Assembly: GCA_022615595.1 (NCBI GenBank)
Contig: JAKEGI010000081.1
Span: 1 to 9,369, forward strand
DNA from: Bacteroidales bacterium
Lineage (GTDB): Bacteria > Bacteroidota > Bacteroidia > Bacteroidales > VadinHA17
Direction of reading: 5' to 3'
DNA length: 9,369 nucleotides
Part shown: in pieces, positions 1 to 7,216 of the stretch
Numbering within the stretch: position 1 is the first letter of the stretch
Layout: every line of letters starts with the position of its first letter
Translations under genes and position numbers: made by a program
Notes under the pieces: model-generated
Told to the model about the DNA's origin: nothing
The model's database searches: none
Seen by the model: only the letters and a program-made list of their open reading frames with translations

Positions 1-849
1 AGGTTCACCACGGAAAAGAAACTTACGGAGGCATTGACCGGGTTACTCTCCAGCAAGGAGATAAAAGATTACGGGATGATTGTCAAAGAAGCGGCCTGGT
101 CATACCGCGAGGGCTCACGGATCATCCTCGCCTTCCTCGATGTCAACGGCAACCAGACCGGGGCGGCGTTCAGGATAAGCGGCATATTCCGTACAAACAA
201 CGACCTTTTCGAGGCAACGTCACTCTTCGTTCCCGAAGATGAGTTGCGCAGGCTTACAGGCCTGGAACAGGGGCAATATCACCGGTTTATCGCAAGGCTG
301 GAGGAGGATGACCTCACCAACAAGGTTACCCCTGTTGTAAGGGAGGCACTGCCCGGGCTGGAAGTCCTGAGCTGGAAGGAGATACAGACCGACCTGGCCA
401 TGATAACTGATTATATAAACCAGATCTACGGGATATTCATGGTACTGATACTGGCTGCACTCGCTTTTGGCATAGTGAACACCATGCTGATGTCAGTCCT
501 GGAGCGGACACGTGAACTGGGTATGCTCGCGGCCATCGGCATGAACCGTCGTCGTGTCTTTGTTATGATAATGCTTGAATCAATCTTCCTTTCTATAGTC
601 GGGGGCTTCGCAGGTATGACTGTCAGCGCAGTTATTATTGCCATTACCAGCCGTACAGGAATCAACCTGATAAAATATGCGGAAGGGATGGAGGCATTCG
701 GATACTCTGCCAATCTCTATCCCACTATAGGAGCAGATTTCTTTGTCATGCTTACGGTAATGATAGTGATCACAGGGATATTATCGGCAATTTATCCTGC
801 CCGCAAAGCACTGCAATTAAATCCGGTTGAAGCTTTAAGAGGAGAATAA
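1..849 (+). CDS. ABC transporter permease, MacB/LolC (FtsX) family, 3' part only
   Basis: The frame is open from base 1, so the gene begins upstream and only its last 282 codons are visible; the in-frame TTG at 34 is not the real start. The visible part has the end of the periplasmic (MacB-type core) domain, then three hydrophobic segments at about residues 141-163, 187-217 and 246-267 of the visible part. This matches the three C-terminal helices of the FtsX fold. Between the first two sits the cytoplasmic coupling stretch with key residues ERTRELGMLAAIGMNRRRVF, which contacts the ATPase in this family. The C-terminus NPVEALRGE is the typical FtsX-domain ending. The partner ATPase gene follows 17 bp downstream. 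MacB/LolCDE-type proteins do not carry substrate through the membrane; they use ATP to drive periplasmic events such as lipoprotein release or export. The substrate here is unknown. Confidence 0.93.
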   Translation, partial: RFTTEKKLTEALTGLLSSKEIKDYGMIVKEAAWSYREGSRIILAFLDVNGNQTGAAFRISGIFRTNNDLFEATSLFVPEDELRRLTGLEQGQYHRFIARLEEDDLTNKVTPVVREALPGLEVLSWKEIQTDLAMITDYINQIYGIFMVLILAALAFGIVNTMLMSVLERTRELGMLAAIGMNRRRVFVMIMLESIFLSIVGGFAGMTVSAVIIAITSRTGINLIKYAEGMEAFGYSANLYPTIGADFFVMLTVMIVITGILSAIYPARKALQLNPVEALRGE

Positions 850-866
850 CAAAAAACAATATAGCA

Positions 867-1559
867 ATGAAAGTAGTAGAAATAAATGATGTGCGTAAGA
901 CCTACCATGATACCGAGGTGGAGGTGAAGGCTGTCAACGGTGTGACCCTCAGTTTCGAAAAGGGCGATTTTGCGGTGATTGTCGGACCGTCAGGCTCAGG
1001 CAAGACAACCCTGCTGAACCTTATCGGGGGTCTTGACCAGCCCACCGGAGGAGATATCATTGTGGCGGGTCACCGCCTCTCGGAGCTCAGACCCTCGGAA
1101 CTGATCGACTTCCGGATGGAGCATGTGGGCTTCGTCTTCCAGTCGTACAACCTGATACCTGTCCTTACCGCCGCCGAGAATGTGGGGTTTATCATGAATC
1201 TCCAGAGGTGGCCGAAGGAGAAGCGCAAAGCCCGTACAAACGAGATGCTTGAATCAGTGGGGCTCTCTGACCGCCATAACAACCGCCCGTCTCAGCTCTC
1301 AGGCGGGCAGCAGCAGAGGGTTGCCGTGGCACGGGCCCTGGCCCCGCGGCCTGAATTCATCCTCGCTGACGAGCCCACGGCAAACCTCGATTCAAAATCG
1401 GCCGAGTCTCTCCTCGATATTATGGAGAAACTTAACCGTGAGGAGCAGATGACGTTCATCTTCTCCACCCATGACGTCAGGGTGATGAAGAGGGCGCGCA
1501 GGGTAATAACGCTTGAAGACGGCCGGGTTGTCTCCGACGAGAGAGTAAACAATCACTGA
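867..1559 (+). CDS. ABC transporter ATP-binding protein, LolD/MacB type
   Basis: A complete 230-residue nucleotide-binding subunit, the usual length for LolD-like ATPases. All catalytic motifs are intact: Walker A GPSGSGKTT (40-48), Q-loop Gln92, signature LSGGQQQR (144-151), Walker B FILADEP with catalytic Glu169, D-loop ANLD (172-175) and switch His202 in STHD. The start at ATG 867 has only an A-rich leader and no Shine-Dalgarno, common in Bacteroidota. It should dimerise on the cytoplasmic face of the upstream permease and power it by ATP hydrolysis. Its TGA stop overlaps the ATG of the next gene by one base (TGATG at 1557-1561), so translation of the barrel protein is probably coupled to it. 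Family assignment is firm. Whether the complex moves lipoproteins, lipids or something else is not shown. Confidence 0.95.
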   Translation: MKVVEINDVRKTYHDTEVEVKAVNGVTLSFEKGDFAVIVGPSGSGKTTLLNLIGGLDQPTGGDIIVAGHRLSELRPSELIDFRMEHVGFVFQSYNLIPVLTAAENVGFIMNLQRWPKEKRKARTNEMLESVGLSDRHNNRPSQLSGGQQQRVAVARALAPRPEFILADEPTANLDSKSAESLLDIMEKLNREEQMTFIFSTHDVRVMKRARRVITLEDGRVVSDERVNNH

Positions 1560-2710
1560 TGAAAAAAGGGATACTGCTGACACTGGCGGCGGTAATGCTT
1601 ACGCTCTCGTCGCAGTCGCAGGAGAGACCGGAAAAGCTCTCCGCGGGAGGGTATGCCTCGTGGCTTCATAACGCCATGTTTGAAACCCCTTCGGATATCT
1701 GGATAAACAGCAGCATGTTGCATAACAGGCTCAATTTCAAAGCCTATCCCGGCAGACGGACAACCATCACCCTTGAGGTACGCAACCGGCTGATAACGGG
1801 TGATATGCTGCTTCTGGACCCGTCATACGCCTCTTCCATAGGCTATGATCAGGGATGGGTTGACATGTCATGGAATATAGTCGAGGAACAGTCAGTTATT
1901 TTCAATACATTCATTGACAGGGCGTCAATCGATTTCACCGCAGGCAGCTTTCAGGTAAGGGCAGGCCGTCAGCGAATAAACTGGAGCCAGGCTCTTGTCT
2001 GGAATCCAAACGATATCTTCAATACCTACTCCTATTTTGATTTCGACTACATTGAGCGGCCCGGCAGCGACGCCGTCAGGGTAATATGGGCTCCGGGCGC
2101 CTCTTCCGCTGCAGAAATAGCGGTTAAGGCAGATAACACTGGAGCTGTCACCGCTGCCGCACTCTGGCGGTTCAGCCTTCTTAACACCGACCTGCAGTTC
2201 CTTGCAGGGGAGAGTGACGAGGAGATGGTAACCCTTGGAACAGGATGGTCTGCCAATGCAGGCTCCTACTCTCTCAGGGGTGAGGCAACATGGTTTCTGC
2301 CCTTCGGAGACTCATCCCTTGACAGGGGAACAGTAATAGCCACAGCAGGTGTCGACAGGGTCTTCTCTGACAAATTCACCGCCATCACTCAGTTAATGTA
2401 TTCCAACAATCCTGTTGCCCTTGACAGCTTCAGCGATTTTTACCGGGGTGGATTGACCGCGAGAAGCCTCGCCTTTTCTGAATTCACACTCCTAGGGCAG
2501 ATAAGCTATAGCCCGATGCCGCTGCTTAGCCTCTCTCTGTCAGCTATATGGTATCCCGACCTGAAGGGGTATTATGCCGGGCCGTCTGTTGACTTTTCAT
2601 TGGCTGAAAATGTCGATTTCTCATTCGTCTGGCAGTATTTCGAGAGCATTGTTTCGGGTGAGGAGACACAGCTCAACCTGGGCTTCATAAGGATAAAGTA
2701 TAGTTTCTGA
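1559..2710 (+). CDS. Outer-membrane beta-barrel protein linked to the ABC transporter
   Basis: 383 residues. The N-terminus is a signal peptide: MKK, a hydrophobic core at about 4-16, then SSQSQ with likely cleavage near residue 21. There is no lipobox cysteine. The mature part alternates polar and hydrophobic residues with many aromatic girdle residues and ends in Tyr-Ser-Phe, the C-terminal aromatic expected of a barrel inserted by BamA. A conserved-looking core runs through GRQRINW (136-142), WNPNDIFN (148-155) and ERPGSDAVR (166-174), resembling the GRQ-x-x-NW pattern of DUF1302-like barrels. That relation is from memory and is tentative. The ATG overlaps the ATPase stop by one base, arguing for coupled expression with the transporter and a role as its outer-membrane partner or acceptor. 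Specific function is unknown. Confidence 0.82.
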   Translation: MKKGILLTLAAVMLTLSSQSQERPEKLSAGGYASWLHNAMFETPSDIWINSSMLHNRLNFKAYPGRRTTITLEVRNRLITGDMLLLDPSYASSIGYDQGWVDMSWNIVEEQSVIFNTFIDRASIDFTAGSFQVRAGRQRINWSQALVWNPNDIFNTYSYFDFDYIERPGSDAVRVIWAPGASSAAEIAVKADNTGAVTAAALWRFSLLNTDLQFLAGESDEEMVTLGTGWSANAGSYSLRGEATWFLPFGDSSLDRGTVIATAGVDRVFSDKFTAITQLMYSNNPVALDSFSDFYRGGLTARSLAFSEFTLLGQISYSPMPLLSLSLSAIWYPDLKGYYAGPSVDFSLAENVDFSFVWQYFESIVSGEETQLNLGFIRIKYSF

Positions 2711-2745
2711 AATTTTCATACATTTACGGCGTCAACTCCGTAGCT

Positions 2746-3480
2746 ATGTCACTTGTCCATGAACTTGAGAAATCCGGAAACTGGTTATTCAGAAGAAGAA
2801 ACTGGTTGCCGGTAATAATCGTTGCTTTAGCCTCCGGTTACCTGTTCATAGCAAACAGGAGCGTAATTTACTTCAGCCTGACCTGGGAGCTTATCTGTAT
2901 CGCCGTTTCACTGGCCGGAGAGGTGTTGAGGTCATATACCCTCGGCCATGTGCCGAGGAACACTTCTGGCCGGAGTGTGATAGATCAGCTGGCTGACGAG
3001 CTCAATACCACAGGCATTTACTCAGTTATACGCCATCCGCTCTATGTAGGGAATTTTCTCGCCGGGCTTGGCCCCATACTCTTCCTGAGGTCTGTATGGT
3101 GCACGGTAATCTATGTCCTGCTCTTCTGGATCTGCTATGAAAGGATAATTTTTGCCGAGGAACAGTATCTCCGTCGCAAGTTCGGAGAAGCCTATGACAT
3201 ATGGGCCTTCCGCGTCAGGGCTGTGATACCGCGGTTCAGGAATTATTCAAAGTCACTCCTCCCCTTCTCTTTCAGGGCAGTTCTGAAACGTGAATACAAC
3301 CGGATAGTCAACCTGTTTATTGTCTTTGCCGTGCTTGATATGGTACGTAACCTGGCTGTAACGGGAAAGATCTACATGGAACCGCTTTATCTTGTCCTGC
3401 TAATAATAGGCCTGATATTCTGGGCTGTAATAAGCTATATGGTCAAGAGAACGAGATTCCTCTACGTTGAGGGAAGATAA
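2746..3480 (+). CDS. Membrane methyltransferase of the ICMT/PEMT-like family
   Basis: 244 residues with about six hydrophobic segments (roughly 22-38, 42-61, 101-116, 118-134, 187-203 and 212-232). The family core is clear: RHPLYVGN (96-103), then acidic EEQYLRRKFGEAY (138-150), then RVRAVIP (156-162). This is the SAM-binding arrangement of isoprenylcysteine carboxyl methyltransferase and phospholipid N-methyltransferase relatives. Bacteria have few prenylated proteins, so the acceptor is more likely a lipid. Leptospira LmtA, a lipid A phosphate methyltransferase of this superfamily, is a possible functional model (inference). The two extra C-terminal helices after residue 185 lie outside the core fold. 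It follows the barrel gene by 35 bp on the same strand, so it may belong to the same transcript. ATG 2746 is the first reasonable start; no Shine-Dalgarno is seen. Confidence 0.8.
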   Translation: MSLVHELEKSGNWLFRRRNWLPVIIVALASGYLFIANRSVIYFSLTWELICIAVSLAGEVLRSYTLGHVPRNTSGRSVIDQLADELNTTGIYSVIRHPLYVGNFLAGLGPILFLRSVWCTVIYVLLFWICYERIIFAEEQYLRRKFGEAYDIWAFRVRAVIPRFRNYSKSLLPFSFRAVLKREYNRIVNLFIVFAVLDMVRNLAVTGKIYMEPLYLVLLIIGLIFWAVISYMVKRTRFLYVEGR

Positions 3481-3489
3481 GTATCTTTC
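3472..3489. terminator. Possible weak bidirectional hairpin at a convergent gene junction
   Basis: GGAAGAT (3472-3478) can pair with ATCTTTC (3483-3489) around a 4-base loop AAGT, giving a 7-bp stem with one G-U pair. It spans the stop of the methyltransferase gene and reaches the 10-bp gap before the convergent peptidase gene ends at 3491. No clear U-run follows on either strand, so intrinsic termination would be weak. It is listed because nothing else could separate the two convergent transcripts. Confidence 0.25.
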
Positions 3490-3490
3490 T

Positions 3491-4195
3491 CTATCTGTCC
3501 CTCGATCCCAGGAACATCATGATGTAGTATACCAGTGTTGCAAGTGATCCGAGTGCGGCGATTACGTATGTATATGCCGCCCACTTTAGTGCATCCTCAG
3601 CCTTGTCATGTGTTCCCGAGGAGGTAATGCCTGAGTCTGCAAGCCATGCGAGGGCTCTCTTTGATGCATTGATCTCAACCGGCAGCGTAATAATGCTGAA
3701 CAGGGTGGTAAGTCCGAATAACACTATACCTATCAGGAGTATCTCCGGCCTTGAGTTGATCAGAATAACACCGGCCAGCAGAACCCACTGTACCCAGTTT
3801 GAGGAGAGGCTAACAACCGGCACCAGCTTTGACCTCAGTGTCAGCCACGCATAAGCCCTGGCATGCTGTATTGCATGGCCGGTCTCATGAGCTGCCACCG
3901 CTGCGGCAGCAATGCTGGCACCCGAATATACCTCGCGGCTCAGGTTAATGGTTTTCTTCATCGGGTTGTAATGGTCAGTCAGCTCACCCTCAACGCTGTG
4001 AACGGTGACATCCCTGATTCCGCTGTCACGCAGCATCTTTTCGGCAACGTCACGGCCGGTCATGCCGTTCCCGACAGGCACCTTCGAATATTGCCTGAAT
4101 TTGGATTTTAGCCGGGCACTTACTATCCAGCTGAGCGCCATAAAAACTATGAATATGATCCAGTAAGCTCCGTTATGCATGAACATTCCATCCAT
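3491..4195 (-). CDS. Membrane zinc metallopeptidase, YugP family
   Basis: 234 residues, normal for the YugP (Zn_peptidase_2) family. An N-terminal helix (about 11-26) anchors the protein. Next comes the family stretch LTDHYNP (72-78) with INLSREVY, then the zinc site [11 protein letters not shown] with HExxH at 103-107. Two hydrophobic segments follow (about 137-147 and 153-170), then [11 protein letters not shown] (171-181), whose Glu174 is the likely third zinc ligand, and a C-terminal helix (about 208-228). The catalytic residues are all present. Members are thought to act as membrane-bound proteases; substrates are not established. ATG 4195 is preferred over Met4 and Met6 because a strong GGAGGA lies 6 bases upstream. 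The gene diverges from yidD. Confidence 0.9.
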   Translation of the reverse strand: MDGMFMHNGAYWIIFIVFMALSWIVSARLKSKFRQYSKVPVGNGMTGRDVAEKMLRDSGIRDVTVHSVEGELTDHYNPMKKTINLSREVYSGASIAAAAVAAHETGHAIQHARAYAWLTLRSKLVPVVSLSSNWVQWVLLAGVILINSRPEILLIGIVLFGLTTLFSIITLPVEINASKRALAWLADSGITSSGTHDKAEDALKWAAYTYVIAALGSLATLVYYIMMFLGSRDR

Positions 4196-4201
4196 TATTG
4201 T

Positions 4202-4207
4202 TCCTCC
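4202..4207 (-). promoter_or_regulatory. Strong Shine-Dalgarno of the YugP-type peptidase gene
   Basis: On the minus strand GGAGGA sits 6 bases before ATG 4195. It settles the start choice among three nearby in-frame ATGs. A textbook Shine-Dalgarno stands out here because the other genes have weak or A-rich leaders, as usual in Bacteroidota. Confidence 0.7.
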
Positions 4208-4238
4208 GTTATTTTTATCTTTCCTACCTCAAAACGTC

Positions 4239-4276
4239 TGCCATCACCATTTTGTTCTGCCATCAGGCCATTTTGT
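4239..4276. repeat. Imperfect tandem direct repeat, candidate LytTR-regulator site
   Basis: TGCCATCACCATTTTGT (4239-4255) is followed by TGCCATCAGGCCATTTTGT (4258-4276), identical except for two inserted G residues. The 9-mer CCATTTTGT occurs at 4247-4255 and 4268-4276, with exactly 12 bp between copies. Sites for AgrA/AlgR/LytR-family regulators are described as 9-bp direct repeats with 12-13 bp spacing and a loose WMMGTTNRK consensus; each copy matches 6 of the 8 informative positions. The element lies between divergent genes for the YugP-type peptidase and YidD. Binding by the nearby LytTR regulator is inference. Confidence 0.5.
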
Positions 4277-4290
4277 CATGTCAATCCGCT

Positions 4291-4298
4291 TATCTTTG
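4291..4298 (+). promoter_or_regulatory. Candidate Bacteroidota -7 promoter box for yidD
   Basis: TATCTTTG matches TAnnTTTG exactly. The nearest upstream TTTG (4272-4275) is only 15 bp away rather than the usual 19-20, so the -33 element is poor. A start site a few bases downstream would fall near 4304 and leave a short leader before ATG 4317, favouring that codon as the yidD start. The direct-repeat pair ends 14 bp upstream. Confidence 0.35.
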
Positions 4299-4316
4299 GC
4301 AGCGATGGTGAAAGTG

Positions 4317-4619
4317 ATGGCAAAGATATTCTCTTTTTTACTTCTTGTTCCGGTATATTTCTACCGCTGGTTCATCTCTCCCCTTACTCCGCCCTCATGC
4401 AGGCATATTCCATCCTGTTCACTGTATGCAATAGATGCTTTCAGGCTTCATAACCCTGTCAGAGCCCTTTTAATGTCGACAGGGCGTATACTGAGGTGCA
4501 GGCCGGGCGGGACCCGCGGGTATGATCCTGTTCCTCTGTTTATGTTCAGGCGTTACAGACCCGTGAGGGAATACTTACGCTTCAGGCCGAAATGCAACAG
4601 GCTGAAGGATCATGATTAG
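4317..4619 (+). CDS. yidD: Membrane protein insertion efficiency factor YidD
   Basis: The signature of the family is intact: YRWFISPL, then [13 protein letters not shown] with its two conserved cysteines, then RILRCRPGG and GYDPVP. YidD is a small protein peripheral to the inner membrane that assists YidC/Sec insertion of membrane proteins. From ATG 4317 the product has 100 residues, slightly longer than usual because of a basic C-terminal tail after GYDPVP. In-frame ATGs at 4305 and 4278 would add 4 or 13 residues. ATG 4317 is preferred because it places ISPL at the usual distance from the start and because a -7 box lies at 4291-4298. The gene is away from the common rpmH-rnpA-yidC cluster and converges on the LytTR gene, with a 4-bp overlap at the stops. 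Confidence 0.88.
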   Translation: MAKIFSFLLLVPVYFYRWFISPLTPPSCRHIPSCSLYAIDAFRLHNPVRALLMSTGRILRCRPGGTRGYDPVPLFMFRRYRPVREYLRFRPKCNRLKDHD

Positions 4620-5368
4620 AAGCTGAGCTTCTCCCTGAGAAGTTTGTACCCGGCCCTGCTTACAGGTATCTTTTCGCCGGACTTCAGTACTGCAACATAA
4701 TTATCCTTGCTGTAGGGTTCAAGACGGGTAATATACTCTACATTCACCATGAATGACCTGTGGACTCTCAGGAAGAGAGAGGGAGGAAGGTGCTCCTCAT
4801 AGTATTTCATGGTCTTGGGCTTCAGAGCCTTGCCTTCATTGTAATAGATCATTACATAGTCATCTTCTGCTGCAAGGCAGGAGATAAGGTTCAGAGGAAT
4901 GATTTTTATGCCGGCACCCTTCCTGAATACTATTCTTGTCAGGTATCCTTCTGCTTCGGTGGCCGTGGTAATGAGGTTCTCAATCTTCACGGGCTCCTCT
5001 GTCTCCATACCGATGCGGCTTACAGCCTTTGCAAGAGCGTCATCGAACCTCTCCTTTGAAAACGGTTTCAGCAGGTAGTCAACGGCATTTAGCTCAAAAG
5101 CCCTGATGGCGTACTGGTCAAAGGCAGTGGTGAATATCACCTGCGGTCTCTCGTCAAGAACCTCGAGCAGCTCAAAACCTGTAAGTTTGGGCATCTGTAT
5201 ATCAAGGAATATGAGGTCAGGTCGCTTCTCCTTTATCTCTTTTGCACCGCAGAATCCGTCGCCGCATTCGCCAACAACCTCTATCTCGGGGTGATCTTTA
5301 AGCATAAACCTGAGCAGGTCTCTCGCAGGCGATTCATCTTCAATTATCAGTGCCCTTATCTTTTTCAT
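4616..5368 (-). CDS. LytTR-family response regulator
   Basis: 250 residues in two domains. The receiver (about 1-120) has acidic residues Glu10/Asp11, phospho-acceptor Asp56 in FLDIQMP, Thr80 and Lys101 in LLKPF, so it should be phosphorylated normally. The C-terminal LytTR domain (about 145-250) shows the [11 protein letters not shown] strand pattern, [12 protein letters not shown] (198-209) and [11 protein letters not shown], typical of the ten-strand DNA-binding fold. It is the last gene of a four-gene minus-strand operon and follows its cognate histidine kinase by 27 bp. LytTR regulators bind paired direct repeats; such a pair occurs at 4247-4276, upstream of the neighbouring yidD and peptidase genes. 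The stop codon overlaps the convergent yidD stop. Confidence 0.95.
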   Translation of the reverse strand: MKKIRALIIEDESPARDLLRFMLKDHPEIEVVGECGDGFCGAKEIKEKRPDLIFLDIQMPKLTGFELLEVLDERPQVIFTTAFDQYAIRAFELNAVDYLLKPFSKERFDDALAKAVSRIGMETEEPVKIENLITTATEAEGYLTRIVFRKGAGIKIIPLNLISCLAAEDDYVMIYYNEGKALKPKTMKYYEEHLPPSLFLRVHRSFMVNVEYITRLEPYSKDNYVAVLKSGEKIPVSRAGYKLLREKLSF

Positions 5369-5395
5369 GGTTTATGGAAATAATTCAGTTCCAGG

Positions 5396-6451
5396 CTAAT
5401 CTTTATAGGGAAATCTCAGATTGACATTAAAACTCTCATCATTACGGGTCACCGTCATTTCTCCCTTCTCTCCGTAGAAGAGCTCAAGCCTGCCCCTCAC
5501 GTTCTTCAGTCCGATGCCAGCACCCTTGCGTGTCACTATTGCCTCAGGGTCAATGTTATTTGTGACGGAGATAACTACCGAATCGCCCTCCCTCCTCACC
5601 GAGGTCCGGATGGTTACCCTCTCGGTTGATTCATATACCCCGTGCTTGACGGCGTTTTCATACAGCGGCTGCAGCAGCAGCCCCGGCAGGAGTGCCGGAA
5701 GACAATCATCGCTTATCTCTTCCTCTATGACCAGGCGGTCACTGAACCTTATCTTTTCTATATCCAGGTAGAGCCTGAGGCTCTCCATCTCGTTACGCAG
5801 GGTCACTGGCTGAGCATTCCGCGACGAAAGCGAATAGCGCATGAAGTCTGACAGTTTTACGATCATCTCCCTTGCCTTAACCGGATCGGTTACAGTAAGT
5901 GAGCTGATTGAGTTAAGGCTGTTGAAAAGGAAGTGAGGATTAATCTGTGATCGCAGAATTTTCAGCTCTGCTTCACGCACCAGCGACTCAAGCTGTGCCT
6001 GGCGCGAGGCTTTTTCTGCAAGCTGGGTGGCGCTGTGGAACAGATAGTAGGCAAGTATGATAAGAAAAAAGATAAGTACTCCCACTGTGATCCGGAAAAA
6101 GAGAACCGAATGCCAGAAAAGCTGATAATCCATCTTTTCCGTCACTATTGCCCTGACAAGATATTTGGTGGCAAAAAGCCAGAAGATAATCGTTACGGTA
6201 CCTGTAAATACCAGGTTAAGGATATTTGAAAAGAGCTGTGCATTGTTTTTCAGTATGGCCCTGACGGGGAACCATACGGCAAGACCGATCAATCCGAAAA
6301 TAGCCATTGAGATCAGACCGTCAGCGATTGCAGCATCGATGCTGCTGCCATAGACAAAATGAATAAGAGATGACTGGCCGGCAGCAAGAACTGCCCAGGC
6401 CAGCCACCATACCAGTAATCTTGACCGGTTTACAATTACAGGATGCCTCAT
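5396..6451 (-). CDS. LytS-type sensor histidine kinase
   Basis: 351 residues. Four predicted membrane helices (about 15-31, 44-65, 76-98 and 118-138) with almost no extracytoplasmic domain, then a short coiled-coil linker (about 140-168). The His_kinase domain has the phosphorylatable His173 in QINPHFLFNSLNS. The ATPase part has the N-box LLQPLYENAVKHG (Asn266) and G-box GAGIGLKNVRGRL (310-322). With no sensory domain outside the membrane, the signal is probably sensed in the bilayer or relayed by a membrane partner; the LiaF-like protein encoded 3 bp upstream is the obvious candidate. It should phosphorylate the LytTR regulator encoded 27 bp downstream. Family call is firm, signal unknown. 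Confidence 0.95.
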   Translation of the reverse strand: MRHPVIVNRSRLLVWWLAWAVLAAGQSSLIHFVYGSSIDAAIADGLISMAIFGLIGLAVWFPVRAILKNNAQLFSNILNLVFTGTVTIIFWLFATKYLVRAIVTEKMDYQLFWHSVLFFRITVGVLIFFLIILAYYLFHSATQLAEKASRQAQLESLVREAELKILRSQINPHFLFNSLNSISSLTVTDPVKAREMIVKLSDFMRYSLSSRNAQPVTLRNEMESLRLYLDIEKIRFSDRLVIEEEISDDCLPALLPGLLLQPLYENAVKHGVYESTERVTIRTSVRREGDSVVISVTNNIDPEAIVTRKGAGIGLKNVRGRLELFYGEKGEMTVTRNDESFNVNLRFPYKD

Positions 6452-6454
6452 CGG

Positions 6455-7195
6455 TTATTTACGGCACTTTATTTCACCACCTCCGAAAATTACAACACCC
6501 TTGACTGTCAGTGACCTGGTGGTGTCTTTTATAACATCACTTCCAATTTTTCTGTCATCGGAAAACCCTCCGAGAATGGGAGTGACGTCAATCATAACAT
6601 TCCAGCTTTCAGGAACAATGAGCGTTGTACCTCCAAAGATACATGTAATTTCTATCAGGTTGTTGCCCGGGGCAAGAGATGACCTTGTCAGGTCAACTTC
6701 ACCTCCGCCGAATACCGAGGTTACTTTTCCGCCCATAAAATTGTCGGTAATAAGCTGACGTTCAGCGCCGCTGAAGACATTGACATAGTCTATCATGTCT
6801 GCTTTGCTTCCGGTTGAGTACTGCAGTCTTTCACCGAGACGCCTTGAGTTGATGAGCAGAACCACCCCGATCACAATGAAGAGCGCAGGCCAGAAGAAGT
6901 TGAATGACCTGAAATAATCGCTGAAGAGCTCCGGTATGAGAAAGAACCCGCCGACGGCGATAAGTACTATTCCCGGAGTCTTATTTCCTGACCCGGTAAG
7001 GGTGACGATTCCGATGACGATAAGCAGCATCTGCCAGCTGAATATTATATCATCAATGAAATGATCAAGCGGTCCCGGAATAATGGTGGTTTTTTCAAGA
7101 ATCAGAATAAATCCGGCGATGACCAGCAAAATTCCGATAATGAATTTGTTGGAGCTATCGGAATCTCTTTTCGGTTTTTGTTCGTTGGTTTCCAT
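6455..7195 (-). CDS. LiaF-like membrane protein
   Basis: 246 residues. A charged N-terminus (1-16) is followed by four hydrophobic segments (about 17-35, 52-67, 74-90 and 100-116) like the LiaI/LiaF/DUF5668 membrane module. The soluble C-terminal part (about 135-246) resembles the LiaF C-terminal domain: glycine-rich turns recur as FGGGEVDL (162-169), FGGTTLIVPE (187-196), ILGGFSDDR (207-215) and FGGGEIK (237-243), suggesting a stacked beta structure. In Firmicutes LiaF restrains the LiaS kinase until cell-envelope stress. Here the kinase gene starts 3 bp after this stop, so a similar restraint of the LytS-type kinase is a reasonable inference, not shown. ATG 7195 has an A-rich leader with no Shine-Dalgarno. 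Confidence 0.85.
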   Translation of the reverse strand: METNEQKPKRDSDSSNKFIIGILLVIAGFILILEKTTIIPGPLDHFIDDIIFSWQMLLIVIGIVTLTGSGNKTPGIVLIAVGGFFLIPELFSDYFRSFNFFWPALFIVIGVVLLINSRRLGERLQYSTGSKADMIDYVNVFSGAERQLITDNFMGGKVTSVFGGGEVDLTRSSLAPGNNLIEITCIFGGTTLIVPESWNVMIDVTPILGGFSDDRKIGSDVIKDTTRSLTVKGVVIFGGGEIKCRK

Positions 7196-7216
7196 ATCTT
7201 TAATTATTTGTTGGGT

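Noticed and set aside
2719..2742. Near-match promoter box TACATTTA and a 5-bp hairpin TACGG/CCGTA before the methyltransferase gene
   Set aside because: The box has one mismatch and no -33 element, and the stem is short; neither is convincing in a 35-bp gap inside a likely operon.
3603..4111. Two plus-strand open frames opposite the zinc peptidase gene
   Set aside because: They are antisense to an intact, strongly conserved coding sequence and show no domain or start signal.
4179..4316. Longer YidD product starting at ATG 4179 (46 extra residues)
   Set aside because: It would overlap the start of the divergent peptidase gene and its Shine-Dalgarno and run through the tandem repeat; the extra residues do not fit the YidD family.
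6035..6353. Plus-strand open frames opposite the sensor kinase membrane region
   Set aside because: Antisense to the kinase helices, with compositional bias only and no supporting start or motif.
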